A DNA stretch of 64,000 bases from Bacteroidota bacterium. Lineage in GTDB: Bacteria > Bacteroidota > Bacteroidia > Palsa-948. The notes below the pieces were generated by a model, which saw only the letters and a program-made list of their open reading frames with translations, searched no databases and had not been told where the DNA came from. Both the position numbers and the translations under genes were made by a program. Shown here one piece after another: positions 7,929-16,945 of this stretch. Within the stretch, counting starts at the first letter, position 1, and each line of letters begins with the position of its first letter. The stretch lies in contig JACQAL010000052.1 in assembly GCA_016195025.1 (NCBI GenBank), positions 1 through 64,000 of the forward strand, given 5' to 3'.

Positions 7929-10577
7929 ATGAAATCGAGCAAAGTTAGAGAAAAGTTTTTAGAATATTTCCGGGGGAAAGACCACGAAATTGTTCCCTCC
8001 GCTCCGCTGGTGATTAAGAATGATCCCACGCTGATGTTCACCAACGCAGGCATGAATCAGTTCAAAGATTTATTTTTAGGAAATGCTCCCATAAAATTTC
8101 CGCGCGTTGCCGACACGCAAAAATGTTTGCGCGTTTCGGGCAAGCATAATGATTTGGAGGAAGTGGGTATTGACACCTATCATCACACGATGTTTGAAAT
8201 GCTCGGCAACTGGAGTTTCGGAGATTATTTTAAGAAGGAAGCAATCAAATGGGCATACGAACTTCTCACGGGCGTTTATAAAATTTCTCCCGACAGAATG
8301 TATGTAACCGTTTTCGAAGGAAGTTCTGAGGAAAAAATTCCTTTAGACCAGGAAGCGTATGATAGCTGGAAAAATTATTTTCCTTCTTCACGAATACTAA
8401 ACGGAAATAAAAAAGATAATTTCTGGGAGATGGGCGATACCGGACCATGCGGACCATGCTCTGAAATTCATGTTGACTTGCGCGATGACAAGGAAAGAAG
8501 TAAGGCAGATGGAAAAACGTTGGTGAACAAAGGAAATCCGCAGGTGATTGAAATCTGGAATTTGGTTTTCATCGAGTTCAATCGAAAAGCAGACGGCTCG
8601 CTCGAAAAACTTCCCGCGCGGCATGTGGATACCGGAATGGGATTCGAACGCTTGTGCATGGTTCTGCAGGGAAAAAAATCTACTTACGATACAGATGTTT
8701 TTCAACCCATCATTCGCAAAATCGAAGACCTCTGCGGCTTGCGCTACTCCGAACTCAAAACTCCCAACTCCGAACTAATTAACATTGGCATGCGTGTGAT
8801 TGCTGATCACATTCGTGCGATTTCATTTGCGATTTCTGACGGGCAGCTTCCTTCCAACACCGGAGCCGGTTATGTGATAAGAAGAATTTTACGCAGGGCG
8901 GTTCGCTATGGTTATCAGTCGCTCGGAATCAAAGAGCCGTTTCTTTATCGTTTAGTTCCTGTGCTCGCAAATCAGATGGGAGATTTTTTTCCGGAAATAA
9001 ATTCTCAGAAACTTTTTGTGGAAAAAGTAATCAAGGAAGAAGAAATTTCTTTCTTCCGCACGCTCGAACAGGGATTGAAAAAAATTGACAGTGTTTGCAT
9101 ATCAATTTCTAATTCGGGTAAAGAAAAAATTGTGGACGGAAAAACTATTTTTGAATTATACGATACTTATGGATTTCCGGTTGACCTCACTTCGCTTATC
9201 GCGCGGCAATATGGTTTGAGCATTGACGAAAAAGGTTTTGAAACGGAAATGGAAAAGCAGAAAGAGCGTTCAAGAAACGCAAATGTGATTGATACAGATG
9301 ATTGGGTTGATGTGATAAGTGATGATACTTTTCATACAGGAGGATTTGTTGGTTATGATTCCTTGGAAACTCAAACCAGAATTATTAAATACAGAAAAGT
9401 TAAAAGTAAAGGCAAAGAACAATATCAAATTGTCCTCCACATGAATCCGTTTTATGCTGAGAGCGGAGGACAGGTTGGCGATACTGGAATCCTTGAATCA
9501 AGAGGAGAAAAAATAATTATTACTAATACAAAAAAAGAAAATGACTTATACATTCTAATTGCAGATAAAATGCCAACTGATGTTACAACATTGCTTATTG
9601 CTCGAGTTGACAAGCAAAAACGTTTGCTCACGATGAACAATCACACCGCTACGCATTTGCTTCATGCTTCGCTGAGAGAAATTTTAGGAAAGCACGTGGA
9701 ACAGAAAGGTTCGCTTGTGAATGAGGAGCATTTACGCTTTGACTTTTCGCATTTTTCAAAAGTTACGGATGAAGAACTTGCAAAGATTGAAGCGCGCGTG
9801 AATGAAAAAATACGCGAGAATATTTCGCGCAATGTGGAAGTGATGGCGCTTGATAAAGCAAAACAATTGGGAGCAATGGCGCTCTTCGGAGAAAAATACG
9901 GAGATACTGTTCGCGTAGTAACATTTGATAAAAATTTTTCCATCGAACTCTGTGGAGGAACGCACGCGCTGAGCACCGGACAAATCGGTTATTTCAAAAT
10001 TACTTCTGAGGGCGCGGTGGCTGCCGGCATCCGCAGGATTGAAGCGGTGACTGCGGTGAAGGCAGAAGAATTTATCAACCGCCAAATCGGAACGCTGAAT
10101 CAGATTAAAGAACTGCTAAAAAATCCGAAAGATATTTTTAAAAGCATTGAGCAATTACAAAATGAAAATTCTGAACTGGCGCGGAAAGTTGAATCTGTTC
10201 TTCATGAAAAAGCAAAATTCGTTCAGGCAGAATTAATTTCTAAAGTGAAAAAGCAGAATGGAATTAATTTTATTACAGAAAAAATTGAACTCGATTCTTC
10301 CGAAGCAATTAAAACACTTTCCTTCGAACTGAAAAACAAAATAGAAAATCTTTTTCTCGTGCTTGGCGCGAACGTGAATGGCAAACCAAGTTTAACCGTA
10401 ATGCTTTCCGATAATCTCGTGAAAGAAAAAAATCTTCATGCCGGAAACATTGTGAAGGAACTCGCTAAAGAAATTAACGGTGGCGGTGGCGGACAACCCT
10501 TCTACGCAACTGCAGGCGGAAACAATGCGGAGGGACTTGACAAAGCAATTAGCGCTGCTAAAAAATTTCTTTCGTAA
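7929..10577 (+). CDS. alaS: Alanyl-tRNA synthetase
   Basis: 882 aa, normal length for bacterial AlaRS. The N-terminal class II catalytic core begins MKSSKVREKFLEYF and includes TNAGMNQFKDLFLG. The editing domain carries the zinc motif HTATHLLH and the later CGGTH, and a C-terminal helical and glycine-rich C-Ala part follows (GGGGGQPFYATAGG). It charges tRNA-Ala in the cytoplasm. One oddity: near residues 275-285 the peptide YSELKTPNSELIN is encoded by a tandem-word repeat (8748-8776), just before the conserved RVIADHIRA motif. The stop codon is one base from the stop of convergent yidC. Confidence 0.97.
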   Translation: MKSSKVREKFLEYFRGKDHEIVPSAPLVIKNDPTLMFTNAGMNQFKDLFLGNAPIKFPRVADTQKCLRVSGKHNDLEEVGIDTYHHTMFEMLGNWSFGDYFKKEAIKWAYELLTGVYKISPDRMYVTVFEGSSEEKIPLDQEAYDSWKNYFPSSRILNGNKKDNFWEMGDTGPCGPCSEIHVDLRDDKERSKADGKTLVNKGNPQVIEIWNLVFIEFNRKADGSLEKLPARHVDTGMGFERLCMVLQGKKSTYDTDVFQPIIRKIEDLCGLRYSELKTPNSELINIGMRVIADHIRAISFAISDGQLPSNTGAGYVIRRILRRAVRYGYQSLGIKEPFLYRLVPVLANQMGDFFPEINSQKLFVEKVIKEEEISFFRTLEQGLKKIDSVCISISNSGKEKIVDGKTIFELYDTYGFPVDLTSLIARQYGLSIDEKGFETEMEKQKERSRNANVIDTDDWVDVISDDTFHTGGFVGYDSLETQTRIIKYRKVKSKGKEQYQIVLHMNPFYAESGGQVGDTGILESRGEKIIITNTKKENDLYILIADKMPTDVTTLLIARVDKQKRLLTMNNHTATHLLHASLREILGKHVEQKGSLVNEEHLRFDFSHFSKVTDEELAKIEARVNEKIRENISRNVEVMALDKAKQLGAMALFGEKYGDTVRVVTFDKNFSIELCGGTHALSTGQIGYFKITSEGAVAAGIRRIEAVTAVKAEEFINRQIGTLNQIKELLKNPKDIFKSIEQLQNENSELARKVESVLHEKAKFVQAELISKVKKQNGINFITEKIELDSSEAIKTLSFELKNKIENLFLVLGANVNGKPSLTVMLSDNLVKEKNLHAGNIVKELAKEINGGGGGQPFYATAGGNNAEGLDKAISAAKKFLS
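8748..8776 (+). repeat. In-frame 'CCGAACTC/CCCAACTC' repeat inside alaS
   Basis: Tandem words CCGAACTCAAAACTCCCAAC and CCGAACT encode SELKTPNSELIN in a surface loop before a conserved motif. They have the look of the dispersed tandem-word repeats found elsewhere in this window. Confidence 0.5.
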
Positions 10578-10578
10578 A

Positions 10579-12501
10579 CTATTTCACTCTTTTCTGCGAA
10601 GTGCCATTTCTGCTCTTCTGCACTTCTTCCAATCGCTTCTGTAATTTCTGCTGGAAAGAAGATTTTGGTTTTTCGGGTTTCTTCATGTGCTCGGCAATCT
10701 GCGCATGCAATTTTTTATCGTCCACCAGATATTTTCTGATTACCCACATCTGTAAAAAGCTGATTACGTTCGCAAGCGTGTAATAATAACTCAGCCCCGC
10801 AGAAAATTTATTGAGGAATGGAAGAAACATCACCGGCATAATGTACATCATGTATTTCATTCCGGGCATTTGCTGGTTTTGCGTGCTGCTCATCAGTTGG
10901 CTGTTCATCTGCGTATAAATTAAAGTGGTGATGGTGCAGAGCAGCGCCCACACGCTCACGTGGTCGCCATAAATAAAATCTATCACTGGCACATGCCCGA
11001 AATTCCAAATTGAATCGAACGAAGAAAAATCTTTCACCCACCAGAAACCGTGCTGGCGAAGTTCAATGGATGAAGGAAAAAACCGAACGAGCGCAATGAG
11101 AATGGGCATTTGCAGCAGTGCGGGAATGCATCCGGCAAGCGGGCTCACGCCTGCTTTTCTATAGAGCGCCATGGTTGCCTGCTGCTTTTTCATCGGGTCA
11201 TCCTTGCCGAATTTTTTGTTTATCTCGTCAATTTCCGGTTTCAGAACTTTCATTTTTGCAGACGACACATAGGTTTTATAGGCAACCGGGAAAAGAAGAA
11301 TTTTGAAAACTAAAGTAAGAGCGAGAATAATGAGCGCGTAACTCACATGAATCCCTTCAAGGAAATTAAAAATCGGAATTACCAGAAAACGATTTACCCA
11401 ACCAAAAACTCCCCATCCCAGAGGAATCTGCCGCTCGAGTTCGAGCCCTTCAAATTGTTTCAGCGTTTGATAATGATTCGGTCCGAAATAAAATTTCATT
11501 CCGAAACTTTCATTCGGCTTGTGCGAATAAGGAATGGTGAGGTTTGCAGAAAAATCTTTTATATATTTCTCAGAAGTTTTTTCATTGCGCGAAGTCACAT
11601 CCGCGCCCGACTTGTCAAAAAAATCGTCTGCGATAATCACCGAAGTAAAAAATTGCTGCTTGAACGCCACCCATTTTGTTTTTGCAGAAAGATTTTTTGT
11701 TTCGTCTTTCATCTCGCTGATGTAATCCGGGTCTTCATCCAGATATTTAAAATAAACTGTGGAAGCCGCCTGCTGATTTTTCAGGGTTTGTTCCTGCGAA
11801 GGAATTTTCATCGCCCAGTTCAAACTGAACTCATTCAGGTTGGAAGCCACCACATCCTGCATGCCGACAATATTTAATTTGCAACCGAGCAGGTAAGAAT
11901 TTCCTGCGAGCGAGTATTCGTATTCAATATATTTTGCCTTGTCATTGTTTGCATACAAGCGCATGGAAATTTTTTTCGTTTCGCCTTCTTTCACTTCAAA
12001 TGAAGTTCCGGTTGGCTGAAAAAATAAATCTAGCGTGTTGATGGTGCGGTTATGTTCGGTGTCGAATAAAATTCCGAAGGAAGAAGAATCCTTGTCAAAT
12101 AATTCCAGCGCGGTGGAATCGAAGCGAAAATATTTTTTCAGAAGCACGGAAGAAATTCTTCCGCCTTTCTTTGAAATGGTTGCTTTGAGTTTTTCATTTT
12201 CAATTGTGAAAAATTGGTTCGAGTCATTTGCCGCAGAAGAAAAAACATCATACTTGTTTGCAAGGGCAGAATCAGAAATGGTTGATGGTTGATGGCTGAT
12301 GGCTGATGTATCCTTGCCAACCGCCAACTGCCGACTGCCGACTGTATCTTGTGCCTTCTGCTTCTGAACCAACTCCAGCGAATCTTTTGTGTGCTTTTGT
12401 TTTTCTATTTGTTCCTTCGTTGGCGCGGCATACCACATCCATGCGAACATAATGGCGCAAATCAAACTGATGCCGATAAGAGTGTTTCTGTCTAAGCCCA
12501 T
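10579..12501 (-). CDS. yidC: Membrane protein insertase YidC
   Basis: 640 aa. An N-terminal membrane anchor (MGLDRNTLIGISLICAIMF) is followed by a periplasmic beta-sandwich domain, then the conserved five-helix insertase core. The core shows the YidC/Oxa1 features: basic cytoplasmic loop (SSAKMKVLKPEIDEINKKFG), KKQQATMALYRKAGVSPLAGC, and a final helix near LSYYYTLANVISFLQMW. The C-terminal tail is basic. It inserts membrane proteins with or without SecYEG. Residues about 52-77, in the linker after the anchor, are encoded by two dispersed repeats (12271-12345), giving QLAVGKDTSAISHQPS. This region varies in the family, so function should be kept. A -7 box TATCTTTG lies at 12551-12544. Confidence 0.96.
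   Translation of the reverse strand: MGLDRNTLIGISLICAIMFAWMWYAAPTKEQIEKQKHTKDSLELVQKQKAQDTVGSRQLAVGKDTSAISHQPSTISDSALANKYDVFSSAANDSNQFFTIENEKLKATISKKGGRISSVLLKKYFRFDSTALELFDKDSSSFGILFDTEHNRTINTLDLFFQPTGTSFEVKEGETKKISMRLYANNDKAKYIEYEYSLAGNSYLLGCKLNIVGMQDVVASNLNEFSLNWAMKIPSQEQTLKNQQAASTVYFKYLDEDPDYISEMKDETKNLSAKTKWVAFKQQFFTSVIIADDFFDKSGADVTSRNEKTSEKYIKDFSANLTIPYSHKPNESFGMKFYFGPNHYQTLKQFEGLELERQIPLGWGVFGWVNRFLVIPIFNFLEGIHVSYALIILALTLVFKILLFPVAYKTYVSSAKMKVLKPEIDEINKKFGKDDPMKKQQATMALYRKAGVSPLAGCIPALLQMPILIALVRFFPSSIELRQHGFWWVKDFSSFDSIWNFGHVPVIDFIYGDHVSVWALLCTITTLIYTQMNSQLMSSTQNQQMPGMKYMMYIMPVMFLPFLNKFSAGLSYYYTLANVISFLQMWVIRKYLVDDKKLHAQIAEHMKKPEKPKSSFQQKLQKRLEEVQKSRNGTSQKRVK
12271..12345 (-). repeat. 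Two adjacent in-frame dispersed repeats inside yidC
   Basis: 12271-12308 consists of 'GGTTGATGG/GGCTGATGG' words and 12313-12344 of 'CAACTGCCGACTGCCGACTG' words. Both are read through in frame in the periplasmic linker of YidC. The first family also occurs in ribE (17092-17122). Confidence 0.75.
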
Positions 12502-12543
12502 TTTTATTAAAGACGAATTATACTTCCTGAAATTTTAGGATGG

Positions 12544-12551
12544 CAAAGATA
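12544..12551 (-). promoter_or_regulatory. yidC: Predicted -7 box for yidC
   Basis: The minus strand reads TATCTTTG, matching TAnnTTTG, 43 bases before the start codon. The -33 element is poor. Confidence 0.45.
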
Positions 12552-12604
12552 CTATTATATAGCAGTAAAAAAGGAATGCAGCGAAGCAAAGACAACTAAA
12601 ATTT

Positions 12605-13060
12605 TTACTGCTTGAATCCAACCAGAATGGAAACACAGCCGCTGGGCACCAAGCCGGATGGGGCATCCGAATCGGGAACCATTACTTCGATGGTAAGCTG
12701 CTGGGTGGACTCAACCGAAAAATCCCAGTAATCTGATTTTCCCTGGTCTTTACTGCTGAAGAGTTGGGTTTTGCTTGCATCTTTCATTACAAACCAAACA
12801 TCACCGAGCGTTTCCTGCGCGCCTACCATGATGCGGTAGGTTTGCCCGGAATAAAATGTGAGCGTAAGTTCAGCGTGGTCGCCTGAGAGAAGGACCGAAC
12901 TGTTTATTTGCCCGTTGTGAATGAAAGGCGTTAGTTTTGGAATTTGTTTTTTCACAAATCCTTTACACTGTGCAAACCCTTCGACTTCGCTCAGGGTGAC
13001 AAAGAGAAGCGCAGCAGCGCAAATCAAAATTATTCTTTTGGAGTTGAAAATATTTTTCAT
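12605..13060 (-). CDS. Small secreted protein of unknown function
   Basis: 151 aa with a signal peptide (about residues 1-31), then a compact domain (LTLTFYSGQTYRIMVGAQE, WFVMKDASKTQLFSSKD, TIEVMVPDSD) that looks like an all-beta sensor or binding fold. I cannot name the family. The end of the signal peptide (TLSEVEGFAQ) is encoded by a dispersed repeat (12977-13004). The gene starts 7 bp after the lipoprotein gene 13068-13997 ends, so the two are probably one operon with a shared envelope role. Confidence 0.8.
   Translation of the reverse strand: MKNIFNSKRIILICAAALLFVTLSEVEGFAQCKGFVKKQIPKLTPFIHNGQINSSVLLSGDHAELTLTFYSGQTYRIMVGAQETLGDVWFVMKDASKTQLFSSKDQGKSDYWDFSVESTQQLTIEVMVPDSDAPSGLVPSGCVSILVGFKQ
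12977..13004 (-). repeat. Dispersed repeat in a signal peptide (LSEVEG peptide)
   Basis: The coding strand contains GTCACCCTGAGCGAAG then TCGAAGGG. It encodes TLSEVEG at the end of a signal peptide, at the same relative place as the related copy at 2600-2625. Confidence 0.75.
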
Positions 13061-13067
13061 GCGATAT

Positions 13068-13997
13068 TTAGTTTTTACCGGTAATGATTTTGTTTCTGAT
13101 TTCAGCGGATTTGACAGTGAGTTTGTCCACCATATCAGGAGAAATTGAATAAGAAATTTTTCCTCCGATAGTAGTTACTTTGGTGGAAGGATTTGTTTTT
13201 ACATCTGAGTTGGTTTTTGTTTCCATCTTCACCATATCAAAAATTTCTTTGAGCGATTTTACATCGGGCAGCACCGAAGCCACTCCTGCATCTTTTTCGT
13301 AGGTGCTGAGCAGTCCTACCACATTATCCATCGTTCCTTTTTGTTCTGCAATGCGGGTAACAATGTCCTGCGGATTTTTTGAGGTCTTCGCAAGCTGCGT
13401 TCCCAGATAAAGCGCTTCAATGAATCCGCCCGCAATTACAAGTGCAGAAGAACTTTCGCGCTGGCTTTCTTTCAGCATTTCATCGGTAGTCATGTAAGAA
13501 CCGGAAATAATAGTCAGCAGCGAATCTTTTTTTCCTGAGTTTGCCTGCACGCGCTCAACGGTTTTTTCGTCAAACGCATTTCCTACTCCAAGCGACTCGG
13601 CAAGTTTGCGCGTGGCGGCAAGATAGAGAATGGATTCCTGCGTATTGTCATCAAACACGCTGGTATAACTCAGGTCAGCGCCATACACGCCAAGGTTCAG
13701 CGCCTTGCTCGTGTTGCTCATGTATTTTCCCGCATCGTTCGGATTGTTGAGCAAATCCTTATTATACTTTGCTCCGGCTTTCTGAATTAACTGCGCAAGT
13801 TCAATGGGGGAAGGAATGGCGTAAAAAATATTTTGCGCCTTGCTGGTGGTTTTGGTCATTCCTCCTGTGCTGCCCACGTCAGAGGTGTCGGTTTCTTCGC
13901 CTTCACCTTTTCCTTCGTTGCCTCCGCAACTGCTGAAGAAAGGAGAAAGAAAAGAAATTAAAATGCCGCCAAGAAATAATTTTTTCAAAACTTTCAT
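13068..13997 (-). CDS. Putative lipoprotein of unknown function
   Basis: 309 aa. The signal sequence ends at a lipobox-like FSSC (about residue 24), followed by a Gly/Glu-rich linker. The rest is predicted mostly helical (SPIELAQLIQKAGAKYNKDL, KALNLGVYGADLSY, IAGGFIEALYLG). I recall similar unnamed lipoproteins in Bacteroidota but cannot give a function. It is followed after 7 bp by the small secreted protein gene. A promoter (GTTG-N18-TATCTTTG) lies at 14070-14041. Confidence 0.8.
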   Translation of the reverse strand: MKVLKKLFLGGILISFLSPFFSSCGGNEGKGEGEETDTSDVGSTGGMTKTTSKAQNIFYAIPSPIELAQLIQKAGAKYNKDLLNNPNDAGKYMSNTSKALNLGVYGADLSYTSVFDDNTQESILYLAATRKLAESLGVGNAFDEKTVERVQANSGKKDSLLTIISGSYMTTDEMLKESQRESSSALVIAGGFIEALYLGTQLAKTSKNPQDIVTRIAEQKGTMDNVVGLLSTYEKDAGVASVLPDVKSLKEIFDMVKMETKTNSDVKTNPSTKVTTIGGKISYSISPDMVDKLTVKSAEIRNKIITGKN

Positions 13998-14040
13998 GAT
14001 GATTTGGTTAAATGAATAAAAGGTTTTTCATTGGAATTGC

Positions 14041-14070
14041 CAAAGATAAAAAAATATTCTATCAGCCAAC
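14041..14070 (-). promoter_or_regulatory. Predicted promoter for the lipoprotein operon
   Basis: The minus strand reads GTTG, 18 bases, then TATCTTTG (14048-14041). It lies between the polA stop and the lipoprotein start. Confidence 0.5.
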
Positions 14071-14083
14071 TTGTTGATTATTT

Positions 14084-16885
14084 CTAATGGGCTGAGAGCC
14101 AGTCGGAGCCGGTGCCTGCTTCCACTTCAATGGGAACGGAAAGTTTCAGAGCATGTTTCATTTTGTCTTCCACGAGGGGTTTCACGTCTTCAATTTCATC
14201 TTTGTGAACATCAAAAACCAATTCATCGTGCACCTGCAAAATCATTTTCGATTTGAATTTTTTCTTTTGGAATTCTTTCTGGATGTTTATCATTGCAATC
14301 TTAATCATATCCGCAGCGCTGCCTTGAATAGGCGCGTTAATGGCATTGCGCTCCGCAAATCCGCGAACGGTGTGGTTGCTTGAATTAATGTCGCGTAAAT
14401 ATCTTCTTCTTCCTAAAATAGTTTCCACGTATCCTTTTTCTTTAGCGAGTTCAATGCTTTTATTCATGTACTCTTTTATTTTCGGATACTGCGCAAAATA
14501 AGTATCAATAATTCCTTTTGCTTCCGTGCGCGGAATATTCAGCCGCTGCGCCAATCCGAAAGCAGAAATTCCATAGATGATTCCGAAGTTCACCATCTTG
14601 GCATTGCGTCTCATATCTGAATTTACATTATCAATGGGAACATTATAAACTTTTGACGCGGTTGCCGAGTGAATATCGTTTCCGCTTTTGAACGCTTCAA
14701 TCATATTTTCATCTTCGCTCAGCGCGGCAATCACGCGAAGTTCCACCTGCGAATAATCAGCAGAGAGCAAAGTGAAATTATTATTTCGCGGAACAAACGC
14801 TTTGCGGATTTCTCTTCCGCGTTCGGTGCGGATGGGAATGTTCTGAAGATTGGGATTGTCGGAACTTAATCTTCCGGTCACTGCCACAATTTGACTATAT
14901 GTTGTATGAACTCTTCCCGTTCTTGGATTCACCAGTTCCGGAAGTGTATCCACATAGGTGTTTTTCAGTTTCTGCAGTTCGCGGTAATCAAGAATTTTAT
15001 CTATGATAGGATGAGTGCCTTTTAATTTTTCCAGGATGTCTTCACTGGTTGCATGCTGGCCGGTTTTTGTTTTTTTGCTTTTCTCTGCAATCTTCAATTC
15101 TTCAAAAAGAATTTCCCCCACTTGCTTCGGAGAAGAAATATTAAATTCTTTTCCGGCAAGGGAATAAATTTCTTTTTCTGATTTCACAATATCATTTGCA
15201 AGTACGGATGATAATTCTTTCAGCGCGCTGATATCTATTTTTACTCCTTCCGATTCCATAGCGGACAGAACGGGAACGAGCGGCATCTCCACTTCCTCGA
15301 AAAGTTTTTTTGTTTCCGTTTCTTTCAGCATCGGCATAAATTTTTCTCCAAGCTGAAGAGTGATGTCTGCATCTTCCGCAGCGTATTCGCAAATTTGTTC
15401 TGTCGGAACAGCACGCATGCTGAGTTGCCCTTTCCCTTTTTTTCCTATGAGCGTTTCAATGGAAACGGGAGAATAGTGCAAATAGGTTTCGGCAAGAATG
15501 TTCATGTTGTGGCGCATGTCGGGCTGAATGAGGTAATGCGCTATCATCGTGTCGAAAAGTTTTCCTTTTATCTCTATGTCGTACCATTTCAGTACGGACA
15601 TATCGTATTTAATATTCTGCCCGGACTTTTCTATTTTTTCATTTTCAAAAATTTCTTTGAACTCATTTACTATTGCTTGCGCTTCATTGTAATTTTCAGG
15701 AACCGGAATGTAATATGCTTCTGTCGGTTTGAATGAAAAAGATATTCCCACCAGTTCCACGTTGTGCGCATCTGTTCCGGTTGTTTCCGTATCAAAGCAA
15801 ATAGATTTTTGTCTGGATAATTCCGCTATGAGTTTTTTTCTTTTCTCTTTGGTGTCAACCAAATGATACGTGTGCGGAATATCTTTTATCGTGGATAATA
15901 TTTTTGTTGGCTCTTCGGTGAGAATTGTAGTAGTTGTTTCCGTTTTTATTTCTGAAACAACCGTTGTGCCGTTGGTTTTAGCTATAGAAACAGAGGATGT
16001 TTGCGCAACAAAAGTTTCTCCCAAAACTCTTTTCGCGATAGTGCGGAATTCAAGTTCATTAAAAATTTCGGAAAGCATTTCTTTATTTGGAGAAGAAATT
16101 ATTAAATCCTCTTCATCCCATTTCACAGGAACTTCGCAATGAATGGTGGCGAGTTGTTTGGATAGCAATGCCTGCTGAGAAAAGTTCCTCACATTTTCCT
16201 GGAGTTTCCCTTTCAGCTTATCGGCATTTTTTATTACACCTTCCACGCTTCCGAATTCATTCACCAGTTTGATGGCGGTTTTTTCTCCCACGCCCGGAAC
16301 TCCGGGAATATTATCTGCCGAATCGCCCATCAAACCTAAAATATCTTTCACCTGCGCCACATTTTTTATTTCCCATCGCTTGAGAATATCTTCTTCGCGC
16401 AACGTGGTCCAGCCGCTTTTGAATGCGGGCGGACGGAACATAAAAGTTTTATCACTCACCAGCTGTCCGAAATCTTTATCGGAAGTAACCATGTATGTTT
16501 CGTAGCCGTGTTTCTCCGCTTTTTTTGCAAGCGTGCCGATGACATCGTCCGCTTCAAACCCGTCACATTCCAGAACAGGAATTCCAAATCCTTCAAGAAT
16601 TTTTTTTATGTACGGAACAGATGCAATAATATCTTCCGGTGTTGCCTGGCGGTGCGCTTTATATTCGGAATAGACAGTTTCACGTTCGGTTGGTGCATGC
16701 GTATCGAAAGCAACGGCAATGTGCGTGGGCTTTTCTTTATTCAGAAGCTCCAGCAAAATATTTGTGAAGCCAAAAATTGCGGATGTGTTTTGTCCTTTGG
16801 AAGTGACACGCGGAGATTTTACCAACGCATAATACGCGCGGTAGATGAGCGCCATTGCATCTAATAAAAAAAGTTTCTTGTTCAT
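14084..16885 (-). CDS. polA: DNA polymerase I
   Basis: 933 aa with all three domains. The 5' nuclease is at about 1-290 (FLLDAMALIYRAYYA, GFEADDVIGTLAKKA). The 3'-5' exonuclease is at about 345-540, with its acidic residues intact (ICFDTETTGTDAHNVELVG), so proofreading is probably active. The polymerase domain is at 560-933 with motif A (DYSQVELRVIAALS), motif B (RRNAKMVNFGIIYG) and motif C (VHDELVFDV). It fills gaps and removes primers in replication and repair. The gap to the upstream ribE gene (60 bp) is filled by repeat-like words. Next downstream is the lipoprotein operon, which has its own promoter. Confidence 0.97.
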   Translation of the reverse strand: MNKKLFLLDAMALIYRAYYALVKSPRVTSKGQNTSAIFGFTNILLELLNKEKPTHIAVAFDTHAPTERETVYSEYKAHRQATPEDIIASVPYIKKILEGFGIPVLECDGFEADDVIGTLAKKAEKHGYETYMVTSDKDFGQLVSDKTFMFRPPAFKSGWTTLREEDILKRWEIKNVAQVKDILGLMGDSADNIPGVPGVGEKTAIKLVNEFGSVEGVIKNADKLKGKLQENVRNFSQQALLSKQLATIHCEVPVKWDEEDLIISSPNKEMLSEIFNELEFRTIAKRVLGETFVAQTSSVSIAKTNGTTVVSEIKTETTTTILTEEPTKILSTIKDIPHTYHLVDTKEKRKKLIAELSRQKSICFDTETTGTDAHNVELVGISFSFKPTEAYYIPVPENYNEAQAIVNEFKEIFENEKIEKSGQNIKYDMSVLKWYDIEIKGKLFDTMIAHYLIQPDMRHNMNILAETYLHYSPVSIETLIGKKGKGQLSMRAVPTEQICEYAAEDADITLQLGEKFMPMLKETETKKLFEEVEMPLVPVLSAMESEGVKIDISALKELSSVLANDIVKSEKEIYSLAGKEFNISSPKQVGEILFEELKIAEKSKKTKTGQHATSEDILEKLKGTHPIIDKILDYRELQKLKNTYVDTLPELVNPRTGRVHTTYSQIVAVTGRLSSDNPNLQNIPIRTERGREIRKAFVPRNNNFTLLSADYSQVELRVIAALSEDENMIEAFKSGNDIHSATASKVYNVPIDNVNSDMRRNAKMVNFGIIYGISAFGLAQRLNIPRTEAKGIIDTYFAQYPKIKEYMNKSIELAKEKGYVETILGRRRYLRDINSSNHTVRGFAERNAINAPIQGSAADMIKIAMINIQKEFQKKKFKSKMILQVHDELVFDVHKDEIEDVKPLVEDKMKHALKLSVPIEVEAGTGSDWLSAH

Positions 16886-16945
16886 GAATTGTTATATGAT
16901 TCTAATATACGAATTGTACTAATGATACAAATAAAACAAATGATA
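16886..16945. repeat. Intergenic repeat of 'TACGAATTGTACTAATGATAC' type words
   Basis: The 60-bp gap between polA and ribE consists of short related words (ATACGAATTGTACTAATG, ATGATACTAATAATGG). They resemble the arms of the foldback at 6691-6797. Confidence 0.45.

Noticed and set aside
11347-11877. 176-codon plus-strand ORF
   Set aside because: It lies antisense within yidC, whose frame has all family motifs.
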